NCBI GenBank assembly: GCA_029817715.1
Contig: JARUPY010000391.1
Location: forward strand, 1 to 64,000
From: Melastoma dodecandrum
Lineage: Eukaryota > Streptophyta > Magnoliopsida > Myrtales > Melastomataceae
Direction of reading: 5' to 3'
DNA length: 64,000 nt
Below, in pieces: positions 12,571-24,051 of this stretch. Under the pieces are notes generated by a model. That model worked only from the letters and a program-made list of their open reading frames with translations. It was not told where the DNA came from and searched no databases. Numbering within the stretch: position 1 is the stretch's first letter; every line of letters starts with the position of its first letter. The translations under genes were made by a program, and so were the position numbers.

Positions 12571-15500
12571 GCCAATTATTTCCAAAGATGCGTCATTTGG
12601 CGAAATATTTCGCTAAATGACGTCATCTTGGAACAAAACTCGTAAAGTTTCTGTGCTTGGGGGAGAAGCTAAGTTGGCGGGAGCGAGTCTGGTTAATGTG
12701 GTCCCTATGTTCTTTGTGTTTAAAGGGACTTGTTAGCTTTTCGCAGGTGTGCTCTCTTTGCTGTTTTGGTTCAACAGAAATGCAGGAATCGGAATAGGAA
12801 AACTAAACCACATTTTAGGGGAGATTTTAATTGAAAGATGACCCCTTTCGGTATTGCTCGCCTTTTCCTTCGAATTTTTGGCATTTTGACTTGAAAATGG
12901 AAATCAATGGATTTCGATTTTCGCATTCCCTTTCCAGCTTTCCCAAATCCCGAATGATTCAGGTCTTAAAAGATCACTGTTGATAATTGTTTGTAGCTGT
13001 TAGTGATCTGTGCATTTCCTGGTCAACTAATTGTGATCATCGTTCATGCCACTTAACTGGTGTTCATGACATTTCCATTTCTTCAAATATCATCCTGATT
13101 GACCCAGTATCATCTGTTAAAATTTTGCGCCCCAGCCAAGATCATGCTTTGATATTTTTCTGCTGCTACTTTTAAGTGCTATTAGTCTTTGTAAACAAAT
13201 CTTCTTCTTGGTTGTACAGATCAAGAGGGAGATATCAATAATGAAGCTTGTCCGGCATCCTCAAGCCTTCACGTGGTCTGGAACAATTTTTGCTTCACTC
13301 TAATGCCAATTTATCTTTAGTGTGCCAGTAATCTGATATTCTGGTCCTGCATTTAGGTTCTCTCCAGCCAGACAAAGATATACATCAGCTTGGAATTTAT
13401 CAGGGGGAGAGCTATTTGAACAAAATAGTGAGTAGTCTAATAAGCCTGTGTATGTGGCCTAAGCTAATGTAACAGCTTTCAAATTCTGACTCCTCTTGAA
13501 TCTACAACCCCTCAGGTTCATCATGGACGTCTTAATGAAGCAGAGTCAGGAAAATACTATAAATAGCTTATCGATGGAGTGGATTACTAATCACAGTAAA
13601 GGAGTCTATCACCGAGACTTAAAGGTAATCGTTTTACTCAATCCCTGGATCTACATCACTTTTACTGGTCAAAGCAATGTATTGACATATTTTGTGATGC
13701 ACAGCCAGAAAACCTCCTACTTGATTCACAAGGAAACTTGAAAATTATCAGATTTCAGTCTGATTGATTTGCCAGAACAGGTACTTTCCCTTTCTTATTC
13801 ATGGCTGCATTGTTATCTTCAGACCACAATGCAGTTTTGGTTTCTGTCTATGTTAACCACTAAAAACATCGGATAATGTCTGTGCTTAATCTTTCAGGGT
13901 GTTGGCCTTCTATGGACCACTTGTGGAATGTTAAATTATTTGGCACCAGAGGTAATAATTATCATTCACTTATTGCTTCTCATGTGTGGTCAGAAGATCC
14001 TTTCACCCAAACTCCTCCCCATTTTCTGCCCATAAGGTACTTAGTCAGAAGGGGTATCATGGTGCTGCATCGGATGTTTGATCCTGTGGAGTTCATACGG
14101 ATGTCTTGGACTGACAATCTGATTATGGGGTTTATGAATTGTTTTTAAGTGTGCTTGCCATTGGTAATAGTGGTATCCTTATTTACCTCACATCTGCTGC
14201 TTGTTATCAACAGCACGTCACAATTGAGCAGATTCGAGAGGATGAGCTTGAGCAGTTTAAGAAGAATTACAATCCCGTTAGACTTCTCAAATATGAGGAT
14301 GTCGACCTGGACGACATGAAATGCTGCTTTCCTAGAAGATGAGGTTGTTATCACCTCAGCTTCTCAGATCTTGACATTTCTTTTCGGTTGTATTTGGTGT
14401 TGTATCTCCAATTCTGTTACAATGTTCTACAATTTCAGGATCCCAATCCTGGTGGAGAAATGGGGACAAATATATGGAGCCGTTGATACTGAATGTTTGA
14501 CTTGATAACCTTATTGCAAGACTTAAATCTTTCAACCCTATTTGATAGAGGCCAGGTGTGATTGATCAACTGGCATAACCTAGCATGATCATTGAGTCTG
14601 CGACTACCTGGACAACTAGATGTCATTAAGACAAGAGAGGTCCTATGAGCAGGACTCTACGACTTACCAGACACACTTTGTTTCACAGAAGCCGGCGAAG
14701 GTGGTCTTATCTAGCATGGAAGTCGTTGCGCGATCCATGGGCTTCAAGACGTACATACGCACGCAACTATAAGGTAAAATCAGTCCCATGCCAGTTGTTT
14801 CCCTCTATGAAACGACGGAGGTGATTCATTGCTGAGACATTTCCGGGGTTCGCTGCCTTATTTACTGTTAAACGAGAGTGGACGGTCTATCAGTGACCAA
14901 AACCTCGCATTTCTCAATCATTATGGAAGTAAGCATTTGACTTTGAGTAGTTAGTTTTCCTTTTAAGCAATATGCGCTAGCTGCGTTTTCTTCCACCCCT
15001 CGGGCGAAGGTTTTTGAGGTCGCGCCACATTCTTCATGGTGGATATCCAAAAATGTCTGGAGAGGCGAACAGGTACCCAGAGGTATGTCCAATAGCTATT
15101 ATCACTTCCGGAAACGTTGCCATATTTTACCAATTTTCCTTCGTGACGAGGGCAATCTCTCTGTTCTGCAGTTCTGCAAGAGTTTCTGTGCCAACCTCGA
15201 GGATGTCATATGTAGGCCTCCCGGTGAGATAGTCTGAACAAGGTTGGTCGCCAAGGGTAAAGGCAAAAAGCGGTGAGCCTGCTAGCGGGCACATGTGATA
15301 CATAGCCTCAGTCTATGCAGGTGGACATAATTTCATGGAAAGCGAGCATCGCCTGTTAGGCTATATTTGTTTTCTGAGGCAACAGTTCGAAATGCGTTCG
15401 AAAAACACAGTTCAGGAAAGTCGTATGCCTCAACCCGTTTAATTCGAAATCAGATACGGTATTTTACTCTTTTGGGGCGGAGAAGTTGCTGTATGCTATG

Positions 15501-15697
15501 CCCATGAGTTTGAAGGTAAAGTGTAGCCCGGTCTCTCCCTTTCCTTGCAACACAGTCATTCTACAAATGAAACATCCTTCCCGTAACTTGGATAATAAAC
15601 TCACTATTTTCTTTAGTTTAGCGATAAATCACTGGGGCATAATCTTTGGCAAGAACGCATGCCTTTCTGGTCAAGACACATGCCGTTGTTGGCTTGG

Positions 15698-18600
15698 CTA
15701 ATGAGAATATCTTTGCGCCAGACATTCGACATCTGTTTGGTCGCAAAATGTCCCGACTAGTGCAGTTGTAGTCTGCTGCGTTGGAATGAACTGTCTGTAG
15801 TGAGAATCTGCCCACACAGGAGTACTTCTTACGATGGGAAATCCTCTCTTACGGGAGAAGCAAACGTATCCCAAGTTACTCGTTTTCCCGATCGTCTCAT
15901 TGTCCTGATGTTGTGGCTGGCTAAGCTGCAGCTGCACCGGGACTGGACAATCTTCTCCATCACTTTGGTCATTCTTCAGCTGGTTTCTATTTGACCCGCA
16001 CATCTGATATTCCAAAGAATTTTTAGTCAATGAAGACGAACGACACGACCCTGATATTTCAGCTGCTTTTTAAGGAAGAGGGGCATCAACACCTTGTGCA
16101 GTTCCAAGTTCTCTTGACTCAACAAGTTAACCTTTTTGTGCAGTTCGATATTTTCCTGCTGAATTAGCGCCCCCTGAATGGAACATGCATGATCGTCACA
16201 TGAAATCCGCCAATATATCTAGAAGTTATTTACTGTGTGGTTTTAATGTAGACCTTTCGATTCAGCTCCTGTACTTCATCCATTAGAACTTGGTCCTGCA
16301 AGAGACGGAAGTGTTTCGAAGAGTGATTTTTTTTTAAAACAGTATGTAGAGGACCTTTCAGATGTTCTGTTGAACTTTATTTCACCCAAAGAGTAAGACA
16401 TTTGTGTATGCAAACCTTCCTGGTGCGGACACTGTGGAGGCTAAGTTCTAATTGGTTCTCCAAGTTCTGCAGATCTTTGACCGAAAAGCCAGAGAGGTCT
16501 TCGCCCATCATTTGCCTGGCATGAGTTAACACATGATTGTTAGATGATGAAATTTATATCACATCCAATCTCCCACATGAGTAGCTGTGTAGGATGAAGC
16601 ACCGAGTATCGGCACTAGGAACACAAGAGAAAGGGGTGAAGCAGCATGATTTCTATCAAGGAGAATCTACTTTTGGACTGGAAAAGGCTCTGATCAGAAT
16701 TAGAGCAAGTGCTTTTGGAAGAGATGATCCCCCTTCTCAGTTGTCGAATCTTTTGCCAACTTTTTGTGTGCCTCACCTCCATTTGCTATTGCAGATGTGG
16801 AGGACATGGGAGATTACTGTCATGTAATTGATCTTAAAGCGAAGCACTGATAATTTTCCCATACGTCTACAAAATTTTTTCTGCTGCTTCTGATTTGTAA
16901 TATGCATGCACTAAGGCTAAAATTAAAGTCCTCTTTCATATGCTTCATGGACTCACTGTTACATTGTATACTGCCCTCAGTTCATGGGTTTGGACTATGG
17001 TGCATTTTTCTATTTCATCCAAAAAAATTCAAATCCCGATTTCTAGACCTGAAAATGTCATCCTGATGAATTCTTTTAGTTATTGAATTCTCTGACAGCT
17101 TTCATATTAAGGAGTTCTTTCTTCGCTAATTAAGATTGTGCTCCCCAAGCATGCCTCATTTATGCATGAGTATCCTTTTCGAACGTTGGTAGTAGGAAGC
17201 CAAAAGATGTACCTGTGATTTTCCTGTAAATCCTGCAGTTGCTGCCTCAGTGCTACTGCTTCTCTTTGCCAAAACTAGCAATTAATGAAACAGAGGCAGA
17301 TACACTATTAGAAGGATATAGTTACTCGTAAGCATTTGAATACCCAGACATCCCATGGCAGAAGCAGAGATTGGTTAGCCCCTTGCTTTTTGGATATTTT
17401 CTTCAAAGCAACTGATCTAGTTTCAATTTTTGACAACCAGATGCTACCTCATGCTACTTGAAATGAAAAAAAAAAAAGAAAAGAAAATGAGTTTACTAAT
17501 AAGTCATCCTTCAAATGCTTTGATCTTAAACCCCTTGTGCCTTACTACACCCCGCGGCCATCAATTTAGATGCTTCTGCATGCAGACTAAAGCGCAATGA
17601 ACGGTCCGCACAACCTAAGATGGACGATTGTAGTTTGTTTTTATACATAGGTTGCTCGAAGAAGTGATGCAGTAGCAATATCTATATAGTTCCATGATTA
17701 TGAAGAATTGATTGAACTCCTGAAACAGCGCAGGAGAACATTTCGTTTGTTTGATAGCTAGAGCCTTCCTGGTCATCTTTGCTCTTGTATATTTCTGTAG
17801 TTTGATTTTCCAATCAACTGCCAACTGTTCTGTTCTGACATTAGATGGAAAGCGCATTTTGTTTTGCGCATTCACCTGTGCGGTTTGCTCATACTACTGT
17901 TTTCAGTACTAAGAACCCTCCACAATCCTATGTCAATCTAATAAGCTTCTAAAAGCTGTGACCCGAATCATGTTATCGATACGATTAATTGTCCAGGAGG
18001 TTACCTTGATTTCTGATACTGCCATGTCTTGCTGACGGAGCTCGCCTTTGATTTTGTTATATTTGTCAATGACTGTCTTCATGCTGCAGGGGAAACTCTC
18101 TTGTTAGTCATCCAATCATCAACAAACAACATTCAATTTTCAAAAGAAAAGATGTTAACATGATATAGTAGAGCCTTGTTGAAATCAAGTTTAAGGAAAA
18201 GCAGAGAAAGCGAGTTCGACATACTCTGGTTGACTTGATGACAAGATTTATCATTTAATTATAGTCGATCATCACAAGCATGACGTACAAGAACAATCTT
18301 CCATATCCTGCACTAGCTCGGTGAGAACACTCCCATAAGCATCTCCATGCATCCTTCCGAAAAACTCAACTTTAACATAGATTATGTTAGGATTCTTATT
18401 AGTCTTGCATAGTTGTTTTCATAAGTTCTTTAGACGAAAATTAGTAGAACGTGACTAGTGGGATTCACCGTGTTAACACTAGCTGAGCATTCATCCAGTC
18501 AACTAAACTACTCAACTTTACCATGTCAATCAAGCATATTCCGGGGACAGTAACCCTATTTTTCTTCGCAGAAGTCAAAGGAGTGATTCGAGCTCAATTT

Positions 18601-19602
18601 ACTGTTCTGTTGGCGTGAGATGCTGCATTCAGCACATTAACAAGGTGAACATCCTTGAGAGCAACATAACCGCCGAACCATTTCGACATTCATTTGCTGC
18701 CTATGTTTTAGATGTTCGAAAGGACAACAAGAAACATCCACTAGGCTGCCCTCGTGCATGAAAAATTACTGTATGAGTGAGATAATTTCAAGGACATGGA
18801 TCATGCCGGTATGTAGTTTGACACGATCAAGATTACGAGAAAACCTTTGAAGAAAAATATATTTAATGTTGTGCCCCCAATACCCTCTTTTCTTTTCTTT
18901 TTTCCAAAGGAAGTGCAAAACAATAATAATGATAAAATTGGGCGATGGTCCATAAATTAGTATCTAGAGTCGTAATTTAGTTTTTAGAGAGTATACTCTA
19001 ATTGGACTAGAGTCATACCGAAATTTATGAAATCTTATAGCTTCATGAATACTAATCCTTATCAAAGTTTTCTCCAAACTAATTTTCGTCGATTAAAGAG
19101 TTAATGAACTGTTTTCATTTCTGATGAATCTTCCCAAATAATTTGACTCTAATGAAGCCCTCCGTAACTACATTTTTACCTCGCAAAATCTGTCTCCTGA
19201 TTTGTACTTTGAAACATGCCTTCAGACCTTCCCTAACATTTTTATTATTTTTTCTAGTTGCTTCCAAGAACAAGATCTATCATTACCGGTGAACACGAAA
19301 ATCGGTGTGAGTAAGCAGGAAATCTGGCCAATAAACGATAATCGGATTACTACAAATCGGAGAAGATGAAATCACCCCAAAAAGATGGTCGAGCTGGCAA
19401 AGCGAGAAATGAAACCTGACCTGGAGCTGGCAAAATCATAGAGCTTGCCTGTGCTGGAGAAGATGATGACCCCGATCTCAGCATCGCAAAGGATCGCGAG
19501 CTCCTTCGCCTTCTTAAGCAAGCCGTTCCTCCTCTTCGAGAAGGTCACTTGCCTGCTGGTCGAGTTGTTGATCCTCCTTATCACTATCTTCCCTCTCCCC
19601 AT
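15698..19602 (-). CDS. AGL17-clade MADS-box (MIKC) transcription factor
   Basis: Homeotic-type regulator that binds CArG boxes as a dimer. Seven exons fit exactly (minus strand): 19421-19602, 18005-18083, 17213-17274, 16416-16515, 16254-16295, 16093-16173, 15698-16003. Exon sizes 182, 79, 62, 100 and 42 are the usual MIKC pattern. Residues 1-60 are the MADS domain ([20 protein letters not shown] onward). The I region has [14 protein letters not shown], the K box has [13 protein letters not shown] and [19 protein letters not shown], and the C-terminal part has LQLSQPQHQ. The fit to the AGL16/AGL21/ANR1 group rests on the paired QENIELHKK and QENLELHK repeats. The predicted 283 aa exceeds the usual 230-240 because the last exon stays open past LQLSQPQ; that tail and the 89-nt last intron are the uncertain points. 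First intron is 1.3 kb. Confidence 0.88.
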
Positions 19603-21841
19603 ACCTTTTCCTAAAAAATGCCCCTCTTTGCCGGGAGGAATGAAATTGTTTTTGGGAAATGCTAATGGGAAAAAGAACAAATAGAGGAATAAAGATTCAA
19701 AAGCTTCAAACTACCAAAAGAGGAAAATTTCCAGTCCTAAAGACAAAGAGAAATAGAACAAGTACAAAACCGAAAGTACTATTTATAAATATCAAGGGAA
19801 ATCCCTAATTTGATAGCAAGGGAAAATTGCCCAAAAAAGCAGACAAAAGAAGAAAGAACTTACTTTTGTCAAGAGAGAGAATGAAAGAGAAGAAGTTGAG
19901 CTCCTAAGCTTTTTCCTAAATACCTTAAGGTGGAAGTGATAATGGCTGTGCTAGGCAAAGTCTTATGCAGGAGGAAGGGATTCTCACAGATGTGCTCACT
20001 AGTCGTTTCGTAACCAACGACCACGTGGCCCAATCCGATGTTACGCTTGTCCGTTTTTTTATCTCATTTACAAGGTTATGGGCGACAGGAGATCGGGCAT
20101 GTAGATCGCCGACGCGTGGCGTAGAGATTCGTATCGCTGGCTTTTATACTTCTAGCCTAGGGTTTTTTGATTAGGTTATTGGAAAGAACACAGACACCGG
20201 CCTCCAGGAGATGACCAATGGTGTCTCGGAGTAGTGTCGCAAGGACTGGCTCGGGACGATTCCGCCGGCCTGCTATCCTCTTACTGCTTATTTGGGACTC
20301 ATAAATTTGAGTTTCAGTTAAAAGTATACTAAAGTTTTTGAACAGACGGGAGTTTTAAGAAGTCGATTTTGTTTTGTCCAACGATAAACAAATAGCACTC
20401 GTTTTTCTCTCAATCATTTTTTTACTGTCAAGAGAATAATTTTAAAAAGATAATCTTTCTCACTTAAACTATTTTTAGATTTGATTCAACAAAATGCCAA
20501 ACTAACAACGGACGAGCGTCAAAGGAATTAAGACTGCGTGGAAAGATGTAATGCAACGGACCATGTCTCATTTAATAAATAATTAATGGAGTCTTAATTC
20601 AGATTATATCCATGAAAATAATATTTGACAAGAAATCGAAAATGAAACGCCAATTAGAGATTAGGGAGGAGACAATGCGGAGCTGGAGTCAAAGGTTTTC
20701 CTCCAATCCGAGAAGGAAGGCGGCATTTTTAACCCTCCACGTGTCAGTGTTCTCTAATTTTAGGGCAACACAATAACTTGAAACAAATATAAAACAAAAC
20801 CACGACTAGAAACCCAAATCCATCACTGATCGGATCCGACTCATTTGGATTGTGGTCGCAGTTAGGAAGATTTATATTTTTTGTTATAAATGTGTGACAT
20901 AAGAACAGTTCCCCATTGGTAGAATCCACGTGATTCACCATTCCACATACACAGTGATTATTTATTTATTGTTTTTTTAAAATATGATGAAGATTATAAT
21001 CAACTTTGGAGCCTACCACCACAAACAATTGATATCAATTCCGTGTTTTTTTTATTAACTTAAAAGTTGGACGTGGTTTGGGAGGAACAAATAAATTAAT
21101 ATATCTACTGTCTTCCTTGTCCGTACTCATTAATAATTTCCTCAAAGTAGAATTTTAACTAAAATTAATTAATTTTCCATTTGGAAAACATTGTCGGGAG
21201 TGTAATGTTAGGTTGGGGGTTGCTTTCTCGTTTCTCACGACAACATGTCGTGCTTTTCATAAAGGTGTTTATATGCTAATAATGAGACGATAGAAGTTTC
21301 ATAGGCTAACATCAAGCCCGAATGATTTGGTTACACGGTTTACAAATCATAAATAATAATATAAGATATATATATATTTCCATAAGAACTTTAACATTGT
21401 TTCATTACAATTTAAAAAAAAATTATGTAAAATTATACCGTCAAGGAACAAACATAGAAATCTGAATCATACCTTTTCCATCGTCCCAAAAACCATGCTG
21501 TTCGTGATAAAATTTTAAACTAATTTTCACTTGAGGTAACTTGTCGACAACTGTTTTCTTTGCTTTGTTTTGTCTTTGCAGTGAATATAAGGGAATTGCA
21601 AATCTCAATCGCATTGCTAAAAAAGAGGAAGAGCTTGGGAATAATCACACGTGTCGGCGGCTGACCTCAGTAAGGGAAAGATTGTCCCCGCCCTTCCCTT
21701 TTGCTTCAGAAGACCATCTTATAAACCTTACCCCTTTAAGCGAACACCCCCCCCCCTCCCCCTCTTTCGCTCCTTTCAATTACAACGATCGAGAGGACTT
21801 CAGACCCATTAAAATTAGGGTACGACAAATACTCCACACAC
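19603..21841. other. Upstream region of the MADS gene and intergenic DNA
   Basis: From 19860 to 19920 (minus strand) a CT-rich tract looks like the leader of the MADS gene. An ACGTGG motif is near 20020 and CACGTG is at 21648. The rest is AT-rich with no supported gene; open frames are short and have no recognisable domain. Confidence 0.35.
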
Positions 21842-21851
21842 GACAATTAAG

Positions 21852-22457
21852 GAGTTTTGTACGAAAATACGATTAATTTTAAAAAAATTTTACGAAATAC
21901 GGTTCGAGTTTCGTAAAATAAATCCGCCCCTCATGTAAATAGGCAAGAAACCAGCCCCCTAAATACTTAGAAAAAATATTCATTTGTCGGGTGAAGGACA
22001 GGTGCCTAACAGGAGGCGCGTTTTCAAAACCCGCCCCTGGACGGGTTTTTAAAATCCGCCCCTTTATCTAAATGAATAAGGGTGAAAACCCGCATTTTGA
22101 AAGGTTAGACAAAGAAATCTGTTTAGCTTAGTTGATTAGAGACTTTTGTTATAATGGGGAGGTCAAGAGTTCAACTCCTGCCATCATCAATTCTCATTAT
22201 ATTTTTACCTAAAAAATAAAAAAATTTTGATGCCATTAGGATTAGAACCCAAGACGTCTCAATTTCGCAATACTTTTACCAACTCGGCTAGAAGGACGAG
22301 TTCTCATTTATTACCCGCCCTCCCTTTTTGCTAAGTGTTTAGGGGGCAGGTTTGCATTTTAAGACGCGCCCCTTCGACGGTAAAACCGTAGTTTATGAAA
22401 CTCGAACCGTATTTCGTAAATGTTTTTTAAAACTAACCGTATTTCCGTACAAACCTC
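21852..22457. mobile_element. Short non-coding family-B MULE (606 bp)
   Basis: Left end GAGTTTTGTACGAAAATACG; right end is the reverse complement with small changes, finishing TACAAACCTC. Perfect 10-bp target duplication gacaattaag at 21842-21851 and 22458-22467. Contains CCGCCCC / CGCGTTTT hairpin pieces like those of the larger family-B copies and no coding capacity. The middle is occupied by two tRNA-like sequences. Confidence 0.92.
22123..22294. repeat. Two convergent tRNA-like sequences (SINE or tRNA relics)
   Basis: Plus strand: a box-A-like TTAGCTTAGTTGATTAGAG at 22123-22141 and a box-B-like GGTCAAGAGTTCAACTCC at 22161-22178. Minus strand: box A CTAGCCGAGTTGGTAAAAG at about 22274-22292 and box B GGGTTCTAAT at about 22241-22252. 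Spacing matches internal Pol III promoters, but neither folds as an obviously complete tRNA by eye. They point towards each other. Best read as tRNA-derived SINE heads or tRNA relics inside the MULE. Confidence 0.55.
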
Positions 22458-22467
22458 GACAATTAAG

Positions 22468-24043
22468 ATTCAAACTCAAAATCTTTTAATTAAATTCTCG
22501 CTGACCTTACAACTATAATAATGTTTGGAGACTAACTCTTCTAGTAAAATTTTCTTGAGCATTACTAGTGTTTAAGACATTATTCACCTTAACATAATTC
22601 ATGTAAACCTTTTTCAAGTATTTTCTCCTTTCTATTTCCACGTGTTAGTATCATTTCCATGGAAGTACTGCTAGGCTTGCCTATTTTTGGTGACCGAGGT
22701 TCATGAATGGCAGGCCACCCCAAAAACCGAGGTATCATTTCGATGAATTGCATTCGAATTTAAAACCAGATTATTGGACCGACCATACTCATTTTTTAAT
22801 GGTCGAATGTTTGTTCCTTTTTTTTATTAACGTGTCACGATTTCGAATGCAGTGAGTTGTATCTCATTAATGTAATGATAAATGATAATATTTATTAATA
22901 CTTCGATTGTTAAAAATAAACAATATTAACTAGTTCGCACACGTCGACAAAATACTCTAACAGTGACAACTCATCATAATCGATACTTTATCTCTATCTT
23001 CTTTTAAAAGGCACTATCATCTTTTTAGGCTAAAATTTGTAAGGAACATTTGATCAAAACAAGTATAGTTGTAATATCATGTACAGCTAAAGGGCCATTT
23101 CCATGGTCAATCACAGATCTATTGCCCGCCCATGACTTCTTTCGCTAAGTCCAAGGTGGCGTGATCATCCACGTGTCTTTGCCGAATTCGTCAAGAGTAG
23201 TCCGAGTACATGCCAATCTGAAACATTGCTCCAAAGAATACTTTCCCTTTCTGTAAATGCAATGAAAAAAGGCAACTCATCCCAGTTTATTTTATTTTTT
23301 TTTATTTTGTCCCATTGGGGGAAACCCACGTGAACCACCAAGAGATAGATTATTAAAAAAGAATAGGTGTACGTGAGATCGTGATCTTATCAACTTGGAG
23401 TTGGAGATCATATTAAGATAAAATAATATAAATCCTGGGGCAATGACTGACCCTCTCGACTCCTCTCGATGTAATTAAATACATAAAATGTTGTCATCGC
23501 CACTAGGTCGAATAATTTTTCATCATTTTGCGCTCGAAGATGAATAACTACAAAATGACTTGCATGATGTATTTAGTTATTACGAATACGTCATTATGCC
23601 GGCCAAAATTTTATGTATCGAATAACTACAATACTGTCGGCCTGTCGCGACCAAACTTAGAAAGAATATGTTCTGAGGGCTCCTCTTGCTTATATCATGC
23701 CGGCCCAGCGTCGAGTCCCGGCCAACCAACCTCGGCTGAATTCTCGATGGAGCCCTTGGATTGTATCGTCATTTCTTGTATAGTCCCCCGTGTTTCTCTT
23801 TTAAAGTTCTAGGCATGCCACACATGTTATGGACCGGGGAAACCAATCTAGATGTTATAATCGATGCTATTATTATGCATATATTGAACGACTTAAGTAT
23901 TAGCCGTACAGTACTGATCGACGGTGAGATTTCTTCGCACTAATGGTGGTAAAATCACAAGTACTGGAGTTTATATTTCATGTAATGAAAAAGTAAAACA
24001 AAATTTGTGAAAATAGAATCACTTCTATACGTGAATTTATATC
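22468..24043. other. Intergenic, no gene recognised
   Basis: AT-rich sequence with several Trp-poor short frames and no family match. CCACGTG motifs near 22640 and 23330 are isolated. Nothing else can be supported. Confidence 0.3.
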
Positions 24044-24051
24044 GTTGTCAA

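Larger units (their letters stand above)
6496..12641 (+). mobile_element. Family-A MULE with transposase and PMD genes, 10-bp TSD
   Basis: A 6146-bp element. The left end begins GAGTTTTGTTCCAAGATGACG and the right end is its reverse complement, finishing GGAACAAAACTC at 12641. The terminal repeat extends about 150 bp into the hairpin array. The flanks are identical: gtaaagtttc at 6486-6495 and 12642-12651, a 10-bp target site duplication. Gene order is a GC-rich leader (6930-7090), an intron, the PB1-like/transposase frame (7354-9781) and then the PMD gene (9906-11963). It has inserted in intron 1 of the CIPK8 pseudogene. The coding parts carry stops, a frameshift and a deletion, so it is not autonomous. 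Confidence 0.93.
6116..15216 (+). pseudogene. CIPK8: CIPK8-type (SnRK3) protein kinase pseudogene, split by a MULE
   Basis: CBL-interacting kinases relay calcium signals from CBL sensors to nitrate, ion and stress pathways. Exon order is complete. Exon 1 (about 6150-6293) carries GKYEVGRTVGEGTFAK and the lysine of AMKVLDR. Further exons start at 13220 (IKREISIMKLVRHP), 13356 (TKIYISLEF), 13513 (VHHGRLNEAES), about 13605 (GVYHRDLK) and 13705 (PENLLLDSQGN), with GVGLLWTTCG at 13896. Downstream are the NAF-region remnant near 14480 and the PPI-like end at 14660-15216 (KVVLSSMEV, VFEVAP, FCKSFCANLEDV). Defects include a frameshift at the end of exon 1, stops in the LIDGVDY exon, loss of the DFG exon frame and a missing or scrambled APE-helix exon. 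Intron 1 contains the MULE at 6496-12641. CIPK8 is preferred over CIPK24 or CIPK3 because of NTETGESVAMK and SMEVVA-type segments. Confidence 0.9.

Noticed and set aside
21541..21876. 111-aa plus-strand open frame
   Set aside because: No domain, low-complexity Pro/Ser stretch, and its end overlaps the MULE at 21852.
22123..22294. Functional tRNA genes
   Set aside because: Pol III boxes are present but the stems of a complete cloverleaf are not convincing by eye, so only tRNA-like relics are claimed.
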